A stretch of 64,000 nucleotides of DNA from an uncultured Bryobacterales bacterium (GTDB taxonomy: Bacteria > Acidobacteriota > Terriglobia > Bryobacterales > UBA6623): contig OX638379.1 in the NCBI GenBank assembly GCA_951813605.1, forward strand, positions 4,228,062 through 4,292,061, read 5' to 3'. Positions 40,229 through 49,055 of this stretch are shown piece by piece. Position 1 is the stretch's first letter, and each line of letters opens with the position of its first letter. A program made the translations under genes and the position numbers. Under the pieces are notes generated by a model. That model searched no databases and was not told where the DNA came from. It saw only the letters and a program-made list of their open reading frames with translations.

Positions 40229-41133
40229 TGCCGCACATGCACGACCCGCCCAGCTACGACGAAGTGGCCAGCGCCTTGTCTTACATTTCCCCCGAGGACC
40301 GCGAGACGTGGGTGCGGATGGCGATGGCGGTCAAGAGCGCCCTCTGGGATGACGGCTGGAGCGTGTGGGATGCGTGGTCGCAGGGTTCCGACCGCTACAA
40401 GGCGCGGGATGCGCGGGCGGTCTGGCGCTCGGTCAGGGCGCATGGCGCGGTCGGGGTCGGATCGCTGTTCGCCGAGGCGAAGCGCAACGGATGGACAGGC
40501 CGGACGCGGGCGAGAGTCGCGCCGCCCCGGCCGTCCGCGCCGCCGCCGAGAGAGGACAGCCGGCCCACGCCGGAGCAGGCGGCGAGAACCGCGAGGACCA
40601 TGCTGGCCGAAGCCGCGCTGGCCACGCATCCGTACCTGGAGCGCAAGGGATTCCCCGACACGCGCATGCTCGTGCGGGAAGGCGCGTTGCTGGTTCCCAT
40701 GCGGCCTGTCGACAATTACTCGCAGGTCGCAAGCCTCCAGGCGATCCGCCCTGACGGGAGCAAGAAGTTCCTGTGGGGCGGGCGGGCCGGCGGGTGCGTC
40801 TACCACCTGGGCTCGGGCCGGGAGCAGTGGTGGTGCGAGGGCCTGGCTACCGGGCTGTCGGTGCAGGCCGCGCTCAAGAGACTCTATCGGAGGGCCTGTG
40901 TTAGCGTCTGCTTCTCGGCCCACAACCTCTCCCGCGTGGCGCGGCGGGGAATCGTCGTCGCGGATCACGATGCGAAATCCGGGGCGGGCGAGGCCGCCGC
41001 CAGACGCACCGGCCTGCCGTTCTGGCTGCCGCCTGAACCGGGCGACGCCAACGACTTTCACCAGGAGCACGGACTGGACGCGCTGGCCGAGCAGTTCCGG
41101 CGGGTCCTGGTCCGTTCGAGGAGAGCAGCATGA
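40228..41133 (+). CDS. Primase-like protein (PriCT-2 plus Toprim)
   Basis: A 301-aa protein. Residues 8-90 resemble the PriCT-2 domain (SYDEVASALSYIS, WVRMAMAVKSALWDDGWSVWDAW). From about 130 on it has a Toprim-like region: LLVPMRPVDNYSQVASLQAI, WWCEGLATGLSVQAAL (the Glu) and IVVADHDAKSGAGEAAA with GDANDFH near 270. It lacks a fused helicase; the separate gene at 38.1 kb may supply that. Stop overlaps the excisionase start. Confidence 0.8.
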   Translation: MPHMHDPPSYDEVASALSYISPEDRETWVRMAMAVKSALWDDGWSVWDAWSQGSDRYKARDARAVWRSVRAHGAVGVGSLFAEAKRNGWTGRTRARVAPPRPSAPPPREDSRPTPEQAARTARTMLAEAALATHPYLERKGFPDTRMLVREGALLVPMRPVDNYSQVASLQAIRPDGSKKFLWGGRAGGCVYHLGSGREQWWCEGLATGLSVQAALKRLYRRACVSVCFSAHNLSRVARRGIVVADHDAKSGAGEAAARRTGLPFWLPPEPGDANDFHQEHGLDALAEQFRRVLVRSRRAA

Positions 41134-41387
41134 TGATTGACGACGCGATCCGAACAGCCGTCGGCGAAGCCATTACCGATGCTCTCAGGAACGTCACGGT
41201 CGAGAAGCGTCTCTACACAATCGCGGAAGCGGCGGTCTATCTGGGCCGCTCGCGGGATGCCGTTGCCCGCATGGTCAGGGAAGGGCACTTGTCGGTTACG
41301 TCCCACGACAGCAGGATTCTCATCGACGTTCTCGAACTCGATGAGTATTGCGAGCGGGTCAAGCATCTCCATGAGGCAGCAGCGTAG
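41130..41387 (+). CDS. Excisionase-like MerR-type HTH protein
   Basis: An 85-aa protein with a helix-turn-helix at residues 30-55 (TIAEAAVYLGRSRDAVARMV), followed by REGHLSVTSHDSRILI and DVLELDEY. This is the HTH_17/excisionase type. Directly before the integrase; it may bias recombination towards excision. Confidence 0.75.
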   Translation: MMIDDAIRTAVGEAITDALRNVTVEKRLYTIAEAAVYLGRSRDAVARMVREGHLSVTSHDSRILIDVLELDEYCERVKHLHEAAA

Positions 41388-41397
41388 AATGGCCCCG
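41385..41397 (+). promoter_or_regulatory. Integrase promoter -10, leaderless start
   Basis: TAGAAT (41385-41390) overlaps the excisionase stop region. Seven bases follow before the ATG at 41,398. No ribosome binding site precedes the ATG, so the integrase mRNA is probably leaderless when made from here. Confidence 0.45.
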
Positions 41398-42465
41398 ATG
41401 GCATACGGCGACGGCACGATCGAGGAACGCGGCACAGGCCGCTGGAGGATCACCTGGTACGCCGCAGGCGTGCGCCGTCGCAAGACGATCCGCGGCACGG
41501 TGACCGACGCTCGCCGCACCCTGCGCCGCGCACTGGTGGAAGCCGACCGAGGCAAGTTCATAGACCACCGCAAGGTAACCGTCTCCGAGTTGCTGGATGA
41601 CCTCCTGGACGACTATCGGGCAAAGCTGCAGGACGTGAAAACGTGCGAGGGACGGATCAGGAATCTCACGCCATTCTTCGGCAAGCTCCTTGCCTCCCGA
41701 GTCGGAACCAACACCGTGCGCGCCTTCGTGCGGAAACGGAAAGCCGCCGGAGTCAAGGACAGCACGATCAACCGTGACATCGCGGCACTCAAGCGAGCGT
41801 TCCGGCTTGGCTACCAGCACAGTCCCCGGAAGGTCGTCAGCGTCCCGTACCTGCCGATGGCCGGACCCGAGTCGCCGCCTCGGGAGGGATTCTTCACACA
41901 CGAGGAGTTCATGCGGCTGCGGTCCAACCTGCCGCCGGAAATCGCGCAGTTGGTGACGTTCCTCTACCACACCGGCTGCCGAGTCGGGGAAGCCCGCGGC
42001 ATCCAATGGCAGAGTGTTTCGTTCGAAGATGCGAGGATCCGGCTCTTGAAAACCAAGAACGGGCGTCGTCGATCGATTCCGGTGACGCGTGAACTGCTGG
42101 AGCTGCTGCGCGGGCTGCGGCTCGAAAGGGACCAGCTCTGGCCGGAATCTTCGTTCGTCTTCTCTCGCGGAGGCAAGCGAATCCTGAGCTTTCGAAAGTC
42201 ATGGGAGAATGCCTGCAGAGCCTCTGGATTACCAGGGCGGCTGGTTCATGACCTGCGTCGCACGGGGGCTCGGAATCTCGTTCGTTCGGGGGTTGCCGAA
42301 CACATCGTAATGGCGATCGGCGGATGGCGGACCCGAAGCGTATTCCAGCGCTACGACATCGTCGATGATCGGGATCTCGGCAACGCAGCTGCGGCACTGG
42401 ACCGTTATCTCGACGCGAAAGACTCGGCACGGACGGGCCTGAAGAGTACGGAGATGGTGAATTGA
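41398..42465 (+). CDS. int: Tyrosine recombinase integrase
   Basis: A 355-aa tyrosine recombinase. An N-terminal arm-binding region (DGTIEERGTGRWRITWY) precedes an SAM-like core (residues 50-145) and the catalytic domain: R in HTGCRVGEARG near 203, HDLRR near 285, and the nucleophile Tyr in RYDIVDDRDLG near 325. It ends 81 bp before the tRNA-Leu 3' end. The ATG at 41,398 is chosen; an in-frame extension upstream translates the excisionase region. Confidence 0.92.
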   Translation: MAYGDGTIEERGTGRWRITWYAAGVRRRKTIRGTVTDARRTLRRALVEADRGKFIDHRKVTVSELLDDLLDDYRAKLQDVKTCEGRIRNLTPFFGKLLASRVGTNTVRAFVRKRKAAGVKDSTINRDIAALKRAFRLGYQHSPRKVVSVPYLPMAGPESPPREGFFTHEEFMRLRSNLPPEIAQLVTFLYHTGCRVGEARGIQWQSVSFEDARIRLLKTKNGRRRSIPVTRELLELLRGLRLERDQLWPESSFVFSRGGKRILSFRKSWENACRASGLPGRLVHDLRRTGARNLVRSGVAEHIVMAIGGWRTRSVFQRYDIVDDRDLGNAAAALDRYLDAKDSARTGLKSTEMVN

Positions 42466-42545
42466 CAGCAGCCACGACTCAATCGAACCGCCCCAAAACC
42501 GCATTGCGGGTCGCAGGTCCAGGTTCGTAAGTTGCTGATAAATAA

Positions 42546-42580
42546 TGGTGCCCGGGGTGGGACTCGAACCCACACGTCCT
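42546..42580. other. Putative attR at tRNA-Leu 3' end
   Basis: The tRNA-Leu 3' half (acceptor and T-arm) faces the integrase across 80 bp. Phage integrases of this kind use a tRNA 3' end as the core site. The matching attL was not found at the left side of the window. Confidence 0.55.
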
Positions 42581-42632
42581 TGCGAACAACGGATTTTAAG
42601 TCCGTTGCGTCTACCGATTCCGCCACCCGGGC
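42546..42632 (-). tRNA. tRNA-Leu(UAA)
   Basis: A complete class II tRNA on the minus strand with acceptor stem GCCCGGG/CCCGGGC, D-loop GAATCGGTAGACGC, anticodon stem ACGGA/TCCGT with loop CTTAAAA (anticodon TAA), a long variable arm, T-arm GGGTTCGAGTCCC and an encoded CCA (42546-42548). Confidence 0.95.
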
Positions 42633-43357
42633 ATTCTGAGACAGCTTCTATCTTAGGCTGGATTGAGCCGTGGTTGCCGAAGGCCCGATCGCTCGAAGAC
42701 ATGCCTAGCAGCCGGTGTCGATTCGACAGTTTGGAGGCGGCTAGGTTCCGGCACTGCTGCTTCATTGCAAGCGAACAGCAAGGCTTCTCGTCGCCGAGTA
42801 GAACCAGGTGCCTGGTGTCGTGCAAGTTCGGTCCCGGCCGTGGGCAGCTAGCTCCAACGTCAAACGCAGCGTTCGCCGCCTCGATCGGGTCCGTCACCGC
42901 GCGTTGCCACCTGATTCGGGCTTGTCGGCCTCCCCCGCTGTTCGTCCAGCGGTTTGATTCCATGGATTGCTAGCGATACTGCGTGCAGCGCAAAGGACCT
43001 TCAAGCGGGGCAGCTCACGGTATGGGTGCATCGGTCAACAGGCGGTGCTCCGGGCACGCAGACGCAATCTGAGGTTGACGAGACCATATTGACAGCGGAT
43101 GGCCTATCTAGGTGCTCACAGACCGCAGCCGGCGAATGCAAAGTTGGGATCGGCGTCGGACCACCCCGGGGGTACCCAGCGTCGATGAAACAATCCATGC
43201 GGAGTCCCAGGGTTTTCCGGTTCAAGACCGAAAACTCCCCCTCGCTCTGCTTGCCAAGATTAGGGGACTGAGGGCAAGTGGCTGCGGCAAGAATGCTTTC
43301 AAGATGCAGAGGCCGTTGCCCCCCAGACAACGCGGCACCGGCAAAGGAGCTTATTCA
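42633..43357. other. Intergenic stretch without a supported gene
   Basis: No frame here has a recognisable domain, a ribosome binding site and consistent codon use. It separates tRNA-Leu from the tannase gene. A ribosome binding site AAAGGAG at 43,344 belongs to the tannase. Confidence 0.5.
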
Positions 43358-44947
43358 ATGAACGTTCGATGGAGCGCCGACCTATCCCGGTGTCTCAAGA
43401 TCTGCCAAGGCGCAATCACTTTGCTTATTTCGTGCGCGGGGGCGGTCGGCCAGCAACTCGCGCCGCTCTCCACAACGGCAGCGAGACCTAGCATGGAATG
43501 CGCACCTCTCGCGGAATTGACCGTTCCCGCGTACTCCATCCTTTCTGCCACGCAACTGATGGCTTCGGGCCGCGCCCCTGCCCGGTGCCGGGTCGTCGGC
43601 GTCTTGCCGCCTGAAATCGTCTTCGAGGTCGTGCTGCCGGACTCTTGGAACGGGCGCATCTTGATGACTGGAAACGGCGGCTACGCCGGAACTTCCCCGG
43701 ACGCCCGTCAGCGAAGGCAGCGGAGCGACCGGGTCGTTTCGATGGGGTTCGTATCGGTCTACACCAATACAGGCCACGACCGCGAAGCCGAGCCGCTGGG
43801 CACTTTCGCCCTGAACAGCCGCCAAAAGGAGATCGACTACAGCTTCCGTGCCGTGCGCTTGACGATCCAGACGGCCAAGGAACTTGCGTCCCTCTATTAC
43901 GATCAGGCAGCGAACTACACCTATTGGCAAGGCTGCTCGACAGGCGGGCGGCAGGGCCTGATGGCCGCCCAGCGCTTCCCCAAAGACTTCGACGGCATTG
44001 TTGTGGGCGCGCCGGTTCTGAATTTCACGGACACGCAGATCTGGGGAGCATGGAACGCCCAGGCTCTCCGCGAGGCACCGATCAGTCTTCCCAAGATCGG
44101 CGTTGTCGCCGACGCGGTCTACGCTCGCTGCGACGGCCTTGACGGGCTGGAAGACGGACTGCTGGACGACCCTCGCGATTGTGACTTCGTTCCCGAGCGC
44201 GACCTTCCGCGGTGCGAGGCAGCCGACGACGAACTCTGCTTCAGCGATGCGGAGGTGGGCGCCCTCGAGAAGATCTACGGAGGAGTTGTCAGCCGCGGGA
44301 AGGTCCTGTTTCCGGGGTTGCCGTTCGGCGCGGAGGCGAAGCCCCCGACCGGACAGCGCCAGTCCAGCGGATGGAATGGATGGCTCATCAGCGAGAATCA
44401 ACGTTCTCGGCAGGAGGTCTTCGCCGAGACGTTCCTTCGATTCATGGCATTCGAGCCGGACGAGCCGGATTTCGACTTGCGGGAATTCGACTTTGACAGC
44501 GACCCGCGCCGCATGGAGTTCATTCGGTCGATCCTCGACGCCAAGGATCCTGACTTGACGCGATTTCGGGACGCGGGCGGCAAGATGATCATGTATTTCG
44601 GATGGGCCGACACAGCCCTGAACCCGCTAATGGGTGTGAACTACTATGAGGGCGTCCAAGCTGTCACTGGCCCCGAAACCAAGGACTTCTTCCGGTTGTT
44701 CATGGTTCCGGGGATGTTCCACTGCGGAGGAGGCCTGGGAGTGTTCCAGACCGACTACCTTGGCGCGCTGATGGATTGGGTGGAGTCCGGCGAATCCCCG
44801 GAACGGCTCGTCGCGGCACGGGCGGTCGGGGGCGCAACAGAAATGACGAGGCCCCTGTGCCCGTATCCCGAGATCGCAAAGTACGATGGCAGCGGGGACC
44901 CCACCAGCGCCGAGTCCTTCGCCTGCGTCTCGCTCCCTAGGCCGTAG
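43358..44947 (+). CDS. Tannase/feruloyl esterase family enzyme
   Basis: A 529-aa secreted esterase. A signal peptide covers about residues 1-32. The nucleophile serine lies in GCSTGGRQGL near residue 191; MIMYFGWADTALNP near 410 and VPGMFHCGGG near 450 provide the Asp and His. Such enzymes cut gallate or ferulate esters of plant material. The ATG follows AAAGGAG. The start of the longer frame (43,112) lies before the signal peptide and is not used. Confidence 0.85.
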   Translation: MNVRWSADLSRCLKICQGAITLLISCAGAVGQQLAPLSTTAARPSMECAPLAELTVPAYSILSATQLMASGRAPARCRVVGVLPPEIVFEVVLPDSWNGRILMTGNGGYAGTSPDARQRRQRSDRVVSMGFVSVYTNTGHDREAEPLGTFALNSRQKEIDYSFRAVRLTIQTAKELASLYYDQAANYTYWQGCSTGGRQGLMAAQRFPKDFDGIVVGAPVLNFTDTQIWGAWNAQALREAPISLPKIGVVADAVYARCDGLDGLEDGLLDDPRDCDFVPERDLPRCEAADDELCFSDAEVGALEKIYGGVVSRGKVLFPGLPFGAEAKPPTGQRQSSGWNGWLISENQRSRQEVFAETFLRFMAFEPDEPDFDLREFDFDSDPRRMEFIRSILDAKDPDLTRFRDAGGKMIMYFGWADTALNPLMGVNYYEGVQAVTGPETKDFFRLFMVPGMFHCGGGLGVFQTDYLGALMDWVESGESPERLVAARAVGGATEMTRPLCPYPEIAKYDGSGDPTSAESFACVSLPRP

Positions 44948-44962
44948 CTGCGGGCTACGGCC
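44940..44962 (+). terminator. Hairpin at tannase stop
   Basis: GGCCGTAG pairs with CTACGGCC across a seven-base loop and overlaps the stop codon. A short A-run follows but no T-run. The 44,963-45,352 stretch shows no supported gene. Confidence 0.35.
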
Positions 44963-45352
44963 GACGTAAAAAGCCACGGCGGCGCCGTACGCGTCAGGCT
45001 AATGACGCGATCGGTGTTCTAGGGTCTGGTTCAGGGCGTGCTTGGAGCAACGTGACTCGAAATACTTCTGCCCCCTCGCGGCAGCAATCAATAGCTTCGC
45101 CAGAATGTGCTCGATCATTTCGGCCCGCGTGATCGGCATGACCAGGCCGCACCGCTTGATCCCCGCCGGACAGATGCCGGCAATCCGATGGATAGCTCGC
45201 AAGTGCCGTCTTCGAACTCAGGGGCAGGTCCTGAGTGACGCACCGTTCGCACACGTTGAGAAGTCGCCTTCGACGCAACCGCCAGGCTCCAGGCAAATCG
45301 GAACGTGCGTGTGCTACTCTGTTGTGCCAAATCACCCTAAAGGAGGGTCCAA

Positions 45353-46609
45353 GTGAACCGAAACCGCCTATTCATTGCGAGTTGCGTAGCCCTTGTCACC
45401 ACGTCGATGGTGTTCTCGATCCGGGGCGACGTGCTGGACGCTCTGGGCAATGACTTCCAGCTCGACAAGCAGCAGATCGGCCTGCTGATCAGCCCTGCCT
45501 TCCTCGGGTTCACCCTGTCCATCCTCATCGGCGGCTCCTTGGTCGATTTCTTCGGCATGCGCCGACTCATGACGGTTTCCGGCCTGTTCTACGTAGTCGC
45601 GATCCTAGCCATCGTGCTCGCGCCGTTCCCGGACGGCCCTGTCGAGTCGCTTTTCGGCAATCCGATCACGATGCTGCTGTGGTTCGCAATGCTGACCCTG
45701 GGACTGGCCCAAGGACTTGTCGAGGGCGTCATCAACCCGCTATGCTCCACGCTATTCCCAGAAGACAAGACGCATCGGATGAACGTCCTGCACGCTTGGT
45801 GGCCCGGCGGTCTGATCATCGGAGGGCTGATCGCCTACTTTATTACAGTAATCATGGGATTGGCCGGGCCGGATGTCGACGCCAGCACGGCCACCTTGGG
45901 CTGGCGCATCAAGTTCCTGACCATTCCGCTCGTCGCCGTCGGATACCTGTTCCTGATTCGCGGGCAGGAATTCCCGCCTACCGAACGGGTCAGCGCGGGC
46001 GTCAGCAATAGGGACATGCTCATGGACTTGCTGCGGCCGTCCTTCATTTGCCTGTGGATCTGCATGTGGCTCACCTCGGCCACCGAGCTCGGCCCCGACC
46101 AGTGGGTCCCGTCCCTGATCACCAACCTGACGGGCATGCAGGGCATCCTGATCCTCGTTTACACGGCGGGCATCATGTTTGTGCTGCGCTTTTTCGGGGG
46201 CCCGCTAGCGCACAAGCTCTCGCCGTTCGGGCTGATGACGATATCGGCTGTCTTGGCTGCGGCCGGATTGTACTACCTCGGCTCTGTCAGCACAGCAGTC
46301 GGGGCGTTCGCGGCGGCGACGCTGTTCGGCGTCGGCAAGACCTACTTCTGGCCGACGATGCTGGGCGTCACATCCGAGCTCTTCCCGAAGGGCGGCCCAG
46401 TGGCTCTCGCCTTGATGGGCGGCACGGGCAACCTGGCCATCGCGTTCGTCCTGCCGATCATGGGCGGATGGTACGAGACCGACGGGGCCACCGCGGCCTT
46501 CCAGTACGTTTCCGTGCTCCCGATGGTGCTGGTCGTTTTCTTCGGACTGTTCTTCCTGCACTTCCATCGCAAGGGCGGCTACAAGCCGGAGCAGCTGGCG
46601 GCGGAATAA
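45353..46609 (+). CDS. Major facilitator superfamily transporter
   Basis: A 418-aa inner-membrane transporter with twelve predicted membrane segments. The cytoplasmic loop after segment 2 has LVDFFGMRRLMTVSG, the usual D-x2-G-RR/K motif of MFS proteins; a second half mirrors it. Substrate is not evident. GTG start with GGAGGG seven bases upstream. Confidence 0.85.
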   Translation: MNRNRLFIASCVALVTTSMVFSIRGDVLDALGNDFQLDKQQIGLLISPAFLGFTLSILIGGSLVDFFGMRRLMTVSGLFYVVAILAIVLAPFPDGPVESLFGNPITMLLWFAMLTLGLAQGLVEGVINPLCSTLFPEDKTHRMNVLHAWWPGGLIIGGLIAYFITVIMGLAGPDVDASTATLGWRIKFLTIPLVAVGYLFLIRGQEFPPTERVSAGVSNRDMLMDLLRPSFICLWICMWLTSATELGPDQWVPSLITNLTGMQGILILVYTAGIMFVLRFFGGPLAHKLSPFGLMTISAVLAAAGLYYLGSVSTAVGAFAAATLFGVGKTYFWPTMLGVTSELFPKGGPVALALMGGTGNLAIAFVLPIMGGWYETDGATAAFQYVSVLPMVLVVFFGLFFLHFHRKGGYKPEQLAAE

Positions 46610-46622
46610 CGGTTTCGAGCGC

Positions 46623-47105
46623 GTGAGACGGCACCCGGCACTCGTCCCGCTGTCGCGGCAGCATCACGACGGGCTGGCGCTAGGAGTGTTTATCGAGCGG
46701 GGTCTGCGCGGCGAGGCAGATCCCGCTGTTGCGGAGCGGTTGCGCAGGCAGGCGCTCGACTTGTGGGAACTGGTGCTGCGCGGCCATTTCGAGGTAGAGG
46801 AGACGATCCTCTTCCCGGCCGTGCGCGATGCCATCCCGGGGCCGCAGGTCGTGGATGAACTCGTCCGCGAGCACGCCGAGATCCGAACCGATTTCGCGGC
46901 GCTCGAGCGCACTGGAAACAAGCACCTGCCGGAGCGGCTGCGCACCCTCCGGGAGCGACTGGTACGGCATATTCGCACGGAGGAGCGCGTCTTGTTCGAA
47001 TCCGTGCAGGCGAGCGTGGACGAGGATGAACTCGCCGATCTCGGACGGCGGATCTCAGAGACGCTGGCTTCCGTGTGCGTGACGATGGGAAGTGCTGCAG
47101 GCTAG
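46623..47105 (+). CDS. Hemerythrin HHE-domain protein
   Basis: A 160-aa four-helix protein with the diiron ligand pattern: SRQHHDGLAL near residue 12, HFEVEETILFPAV near 54, REHAEIRTDF near 80 and HIRTEERVLFESV near 118. It may sense or bind O2, NO or metal. GTG start 13 bases after the transporter stop, so possibly co-transcribed. Confidence 0.85.
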   Translation: MRRHPALVPLSRQHHDGLALGVFIERGLRGEADPAVAERLRRQALDLWELVLRGHFEVEETILFPAVRDAIPGPQVVDELVREHAEIRTDFAALERTGNKHLPERLRTLRERLVRHIRTEERVLFESVQASVDEDELADLGRRISETLASVCVTMGSAAG

Positions 47106-47132
47106 CTGCACCGCCTGCTCTAGCGAGGCGGA

Positions 47133-48149
47133 TCAGGCTATTCCTGTGCTGTTCTTCAGTCTCTCCGCGATTTGCCGATTGATGCCGCCCGTCTCGAAAT
47201 CCATGGCGACGCGAATAGCATTCTTGATGGCTCGGCGCGTCGAGCGGCCATGGCAGATGATCACGCCGCCGCGCACGCCGAGCATCGGGGCCCCCCCGTA
47301 CTGCTCGTAGTTGACCCGCTTTTCGAATTCCTCGAAAGCGCCCTTGGCGAGACCGTAGCCGATCTGGCGCATGACCGTGGCCTCGAGCGCCTCGATCAGT
47401 ATCGTCTTGATCGTCTCCACCAAGCCCTCGCTGACCTTCAAGGCCACGTTGCCGACAAAGCCGTCGCACACGATGACGTCAGCTTCGCCGCTGAACAGGT
47501 CCCTCCCCTCGACGTTGCCGATGAACCGAATGGACTGCTGCTTTAGGAGCGACATCGTCTCGCGAGTCAACTCGTTGCCCTTGTGATCCTCTTCGCCGAT
47601 CGAGAGCAGACCCACGCGCGCGTGGGGAGAGCCCAGCAGCACCCGCGAGTACACCTCGCCCATCGCTGCGAACTGAGCGAGCATTTTCGACGTGCAGTCG
47701 ACGTTGGCACCGACGTCGAGGAGAAGCGTCCGTCCCCCCTTGTAAGTCGGAAAAACCTGCGCCACCGCCGGTCGGTAGACGCCTGGTATGCGGCCCATGA
47801 CCTTCGAGGCCGTGGCCATGACGGCTCCGGTGTTGCCGGCGGAGACCAGCCCAGCAGCCTTCCCGTGCTTGACCAGCTGCGCTGCGACGTGAATCGAACT
47901 GTCCGTCTTGTTCCGCAAGGCCGTCGAAGGGTTGTCGTGCATCGTGACAACGTCATTGGCGTGAACGATCTCGATCTGGCCGTGCGCCGGAAAGTGCTTT
48001 TTCAATTCCGCCTGCAGTTCATCTTGCCGACCGACGAGCAGAATCTGGGCACCGAATTCCTCGGCTGCCAGCAAGCAGCCCTCGACCTCCGCGACGGGGG
48101 CGGAGTCGCCCCCCATCGCGTCAACCGCTACCGTGACGGGCTTAACCAC
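47133..48149 (-). CDS. plsX: Phosphate acyltransferase PlsX
   Basis: A 338-aa enzyme that makes acyl-phosphate from acyl-ACP for phospholipid synthesis. N-terminal VAVDAMGGDSAP, then SAGNTGAVMA near residue 102, DVGANVDC near 147, and CDGFVGNVALK near 223 are typical of PlsX. Last gene of the yceD-rpmF-plsX operon on the minus strand; length normal for the family. Confidence 0.95.
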   Translation of the reverse strand: MVKPVTVAVDAMGGDSAPVAEVEGCLLAAEEFGAQILLVGRQDELQAELKKHFPAHGQIEIVHANDVVTMHDNPSTALRNKTDSSIHVAAQLVKHGKAAGLVSAGNTGAVMATASKVMGRIPGVYRPAVAQVFPTYKGGRTLLLDVGANVDCTSKMLAQFAAMGEVYSRVLLGSPHARVGLLSIGEEDHKGNELTRETMSLLKQQSIRFIGNVEGRDLFSGEADVIVCDGFVGNVALKVSEGLVETIKTILIEALEATVMRQIGYGLAKGAFEEFEKRVNYEQYGGAPMLGVRGGVIICHGRSTRRAIKNAIRVAMDFETGGINRQIAERLKNSTGIA

Positions 48150-48176
48150 GACTCTCCCGGTAAGCGCTCGTCGGCG

Positions 48177-48359
48177 CTAGTCGGTTTCGACCTCGACAAC
48201 TTCCCGGCCCTTGTAGTACCCGCAGGACCTGCAGGCTCGATGGGGGATGGTATGCGCACCGCATTGCGGGCAGACCGACCCGGACTGCGGGACGAGGTGG
48301 TCGTGCGCTCGGCGCTTCCCGGTACGGGCCCTCGAGTGCCTTCGCTTCGGATTCGGCAT
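48177..48359 (-). CDS. rpmF: Ribosomal protein L32
   Basis: A 60-aa L32 with MPNPKRRHSRARTGKRRAHD at the start and a four-cysteine zinc site (CPQCG then CRSCGYYKGREV). It lies between yceD and plsX, the usual order. Confidence 0.96.
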   Translation of the reverse strand: MPNPKRRHSRARTGKRRAHDHLVPQSGSVCPQCGAHTIPHRACRSCGYYKGREVVEVETD

Positions 48360-48386
48360 GATTCTTTCCTCCCAGAGATCAGAGTG

Positions 48387-48929
48387 CTAGTGCTTGTAAC
48401 TTAGATGCCGCAACGCGTTCCAGCGGGGATCGACGAATGCATTCCGGCAGTCGCATTCGGTGCGGTTGCGGTTCGCTCCGCACACCGAGCAGATCCCCTT
48501 GCAGTCCGGACTGCAGAGGCTGCGCACAGGCAGCCAAAGCAAGACCTGCTCGCGCACCACGTCCACCAATCCGATGCCGTCGCCCTCGTAGAAGCCTACT
48601 TCCGTCTCGTCGCGGCCGATCCCGGCCTCGCCGCCCCCTTGGATAGTCTCCGTCGGATAAAAGTACAGATCGAAGCTATCGTCGAAGTCCTGTCGAAGGT
48701 CCGCCAGGCAGCGGTCGCAGGCGTGGGCTATCGAAGCTTGAATCCGGCCTCGCACGCGGATCGTCCGCTGGCCCTCCCCGTCTAGCAGGTCCGCGGTTCC
48801 AGCAGCTTGGACAGGGCGCGCCACCGTCCACCGATCGGACAGGTCAAACCGGCTAGGCCGGATCGACGCTTCGAACCGAAACGGCTTGTGTTCCAAGGCT
48901 GCCGCGTCGATGAAGAAATTTCCGCCCAC
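48387..48929 (-). CDS. yceD: YceD/DUF177 protein
   Basis: A 180-aa protein of the DUF177 family, linked to 23S rRNA processing or rpmF expression. It has ACDRCLADLRQDFDDSFDLYF near residue 80, LCSPDCKGICSVCGANRN near 140 and DPRWNALRHL at the end. The GTG at 48,929 with AAGGGAAG upstream is preferred to an earlier start at 49,007. Confidence 0.85.
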   Translation of the reverse strand: MGGNFFIDAAALEHKPFRFEASIRPSRFDLSDRWTVARPVQAAGTADLLDGEGQRTIRVRGRIQASIAHACDRCLADLRQDFDDSFDLYFYPTETIQGGGEAGIGRDETEVGFYEGDGIGLVDVVREQVLLWLPVRSLCSPDCKGICSVCGANRNRTECDCRNAFVDPRWNALRHLSYKH

Positions 48930-49055
48930 ACGGCTTCCCTTTGATTCTAGCGATGTTTCCGGGAATGCCGCAATTCGGGCCAGGCGGCACTCGCCGGTGC
49001 GCAGCATGCCAGTGCAGGCTGGCCACGCCTCAGATTCCTACAATGGTTCGGGCCT

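Larger units (their letters stand above)
1..42580. mobile_element. Integrated HK97-type siphovirus prophage
   Basis: Contiguous packaging, head, tail, lysis, repressor, recombination, replication, excisionase and integrase modules form a complete temperate phage genome order. The right boundary is the 3' end of tRNA-Leu next to the integrase. The left boundary is not in the window: no copy of the tRNA 3' end was found between 1 and 821, so attL is probably further left and the start given here is simply the window edge. At about 42 kb of visible length it is typical for a siphovirus with extra cargo. All core genes seem intact, apart from relics in the cargo region, so the prophage may be inducible. 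Confidence 0.9.

Noticed and set aside
40892..40913. GGGCCTGTGTTAGCGT resembles the late promoter box
   Set aside because: It lies inside the primase-like gene and no start codon follows at 6-7 bases; probably chance.
42954..43330. Open frames between tRNA-Leu and the tannase gene
   Set aside because: No ribosome binding site, domain or consistent codon use; both strands are open by base composition.
44999..45202. A 67-codon minus-strand frame after the tannase gene
   Set aside because: No recognisable domain and no supported start; likely chance.
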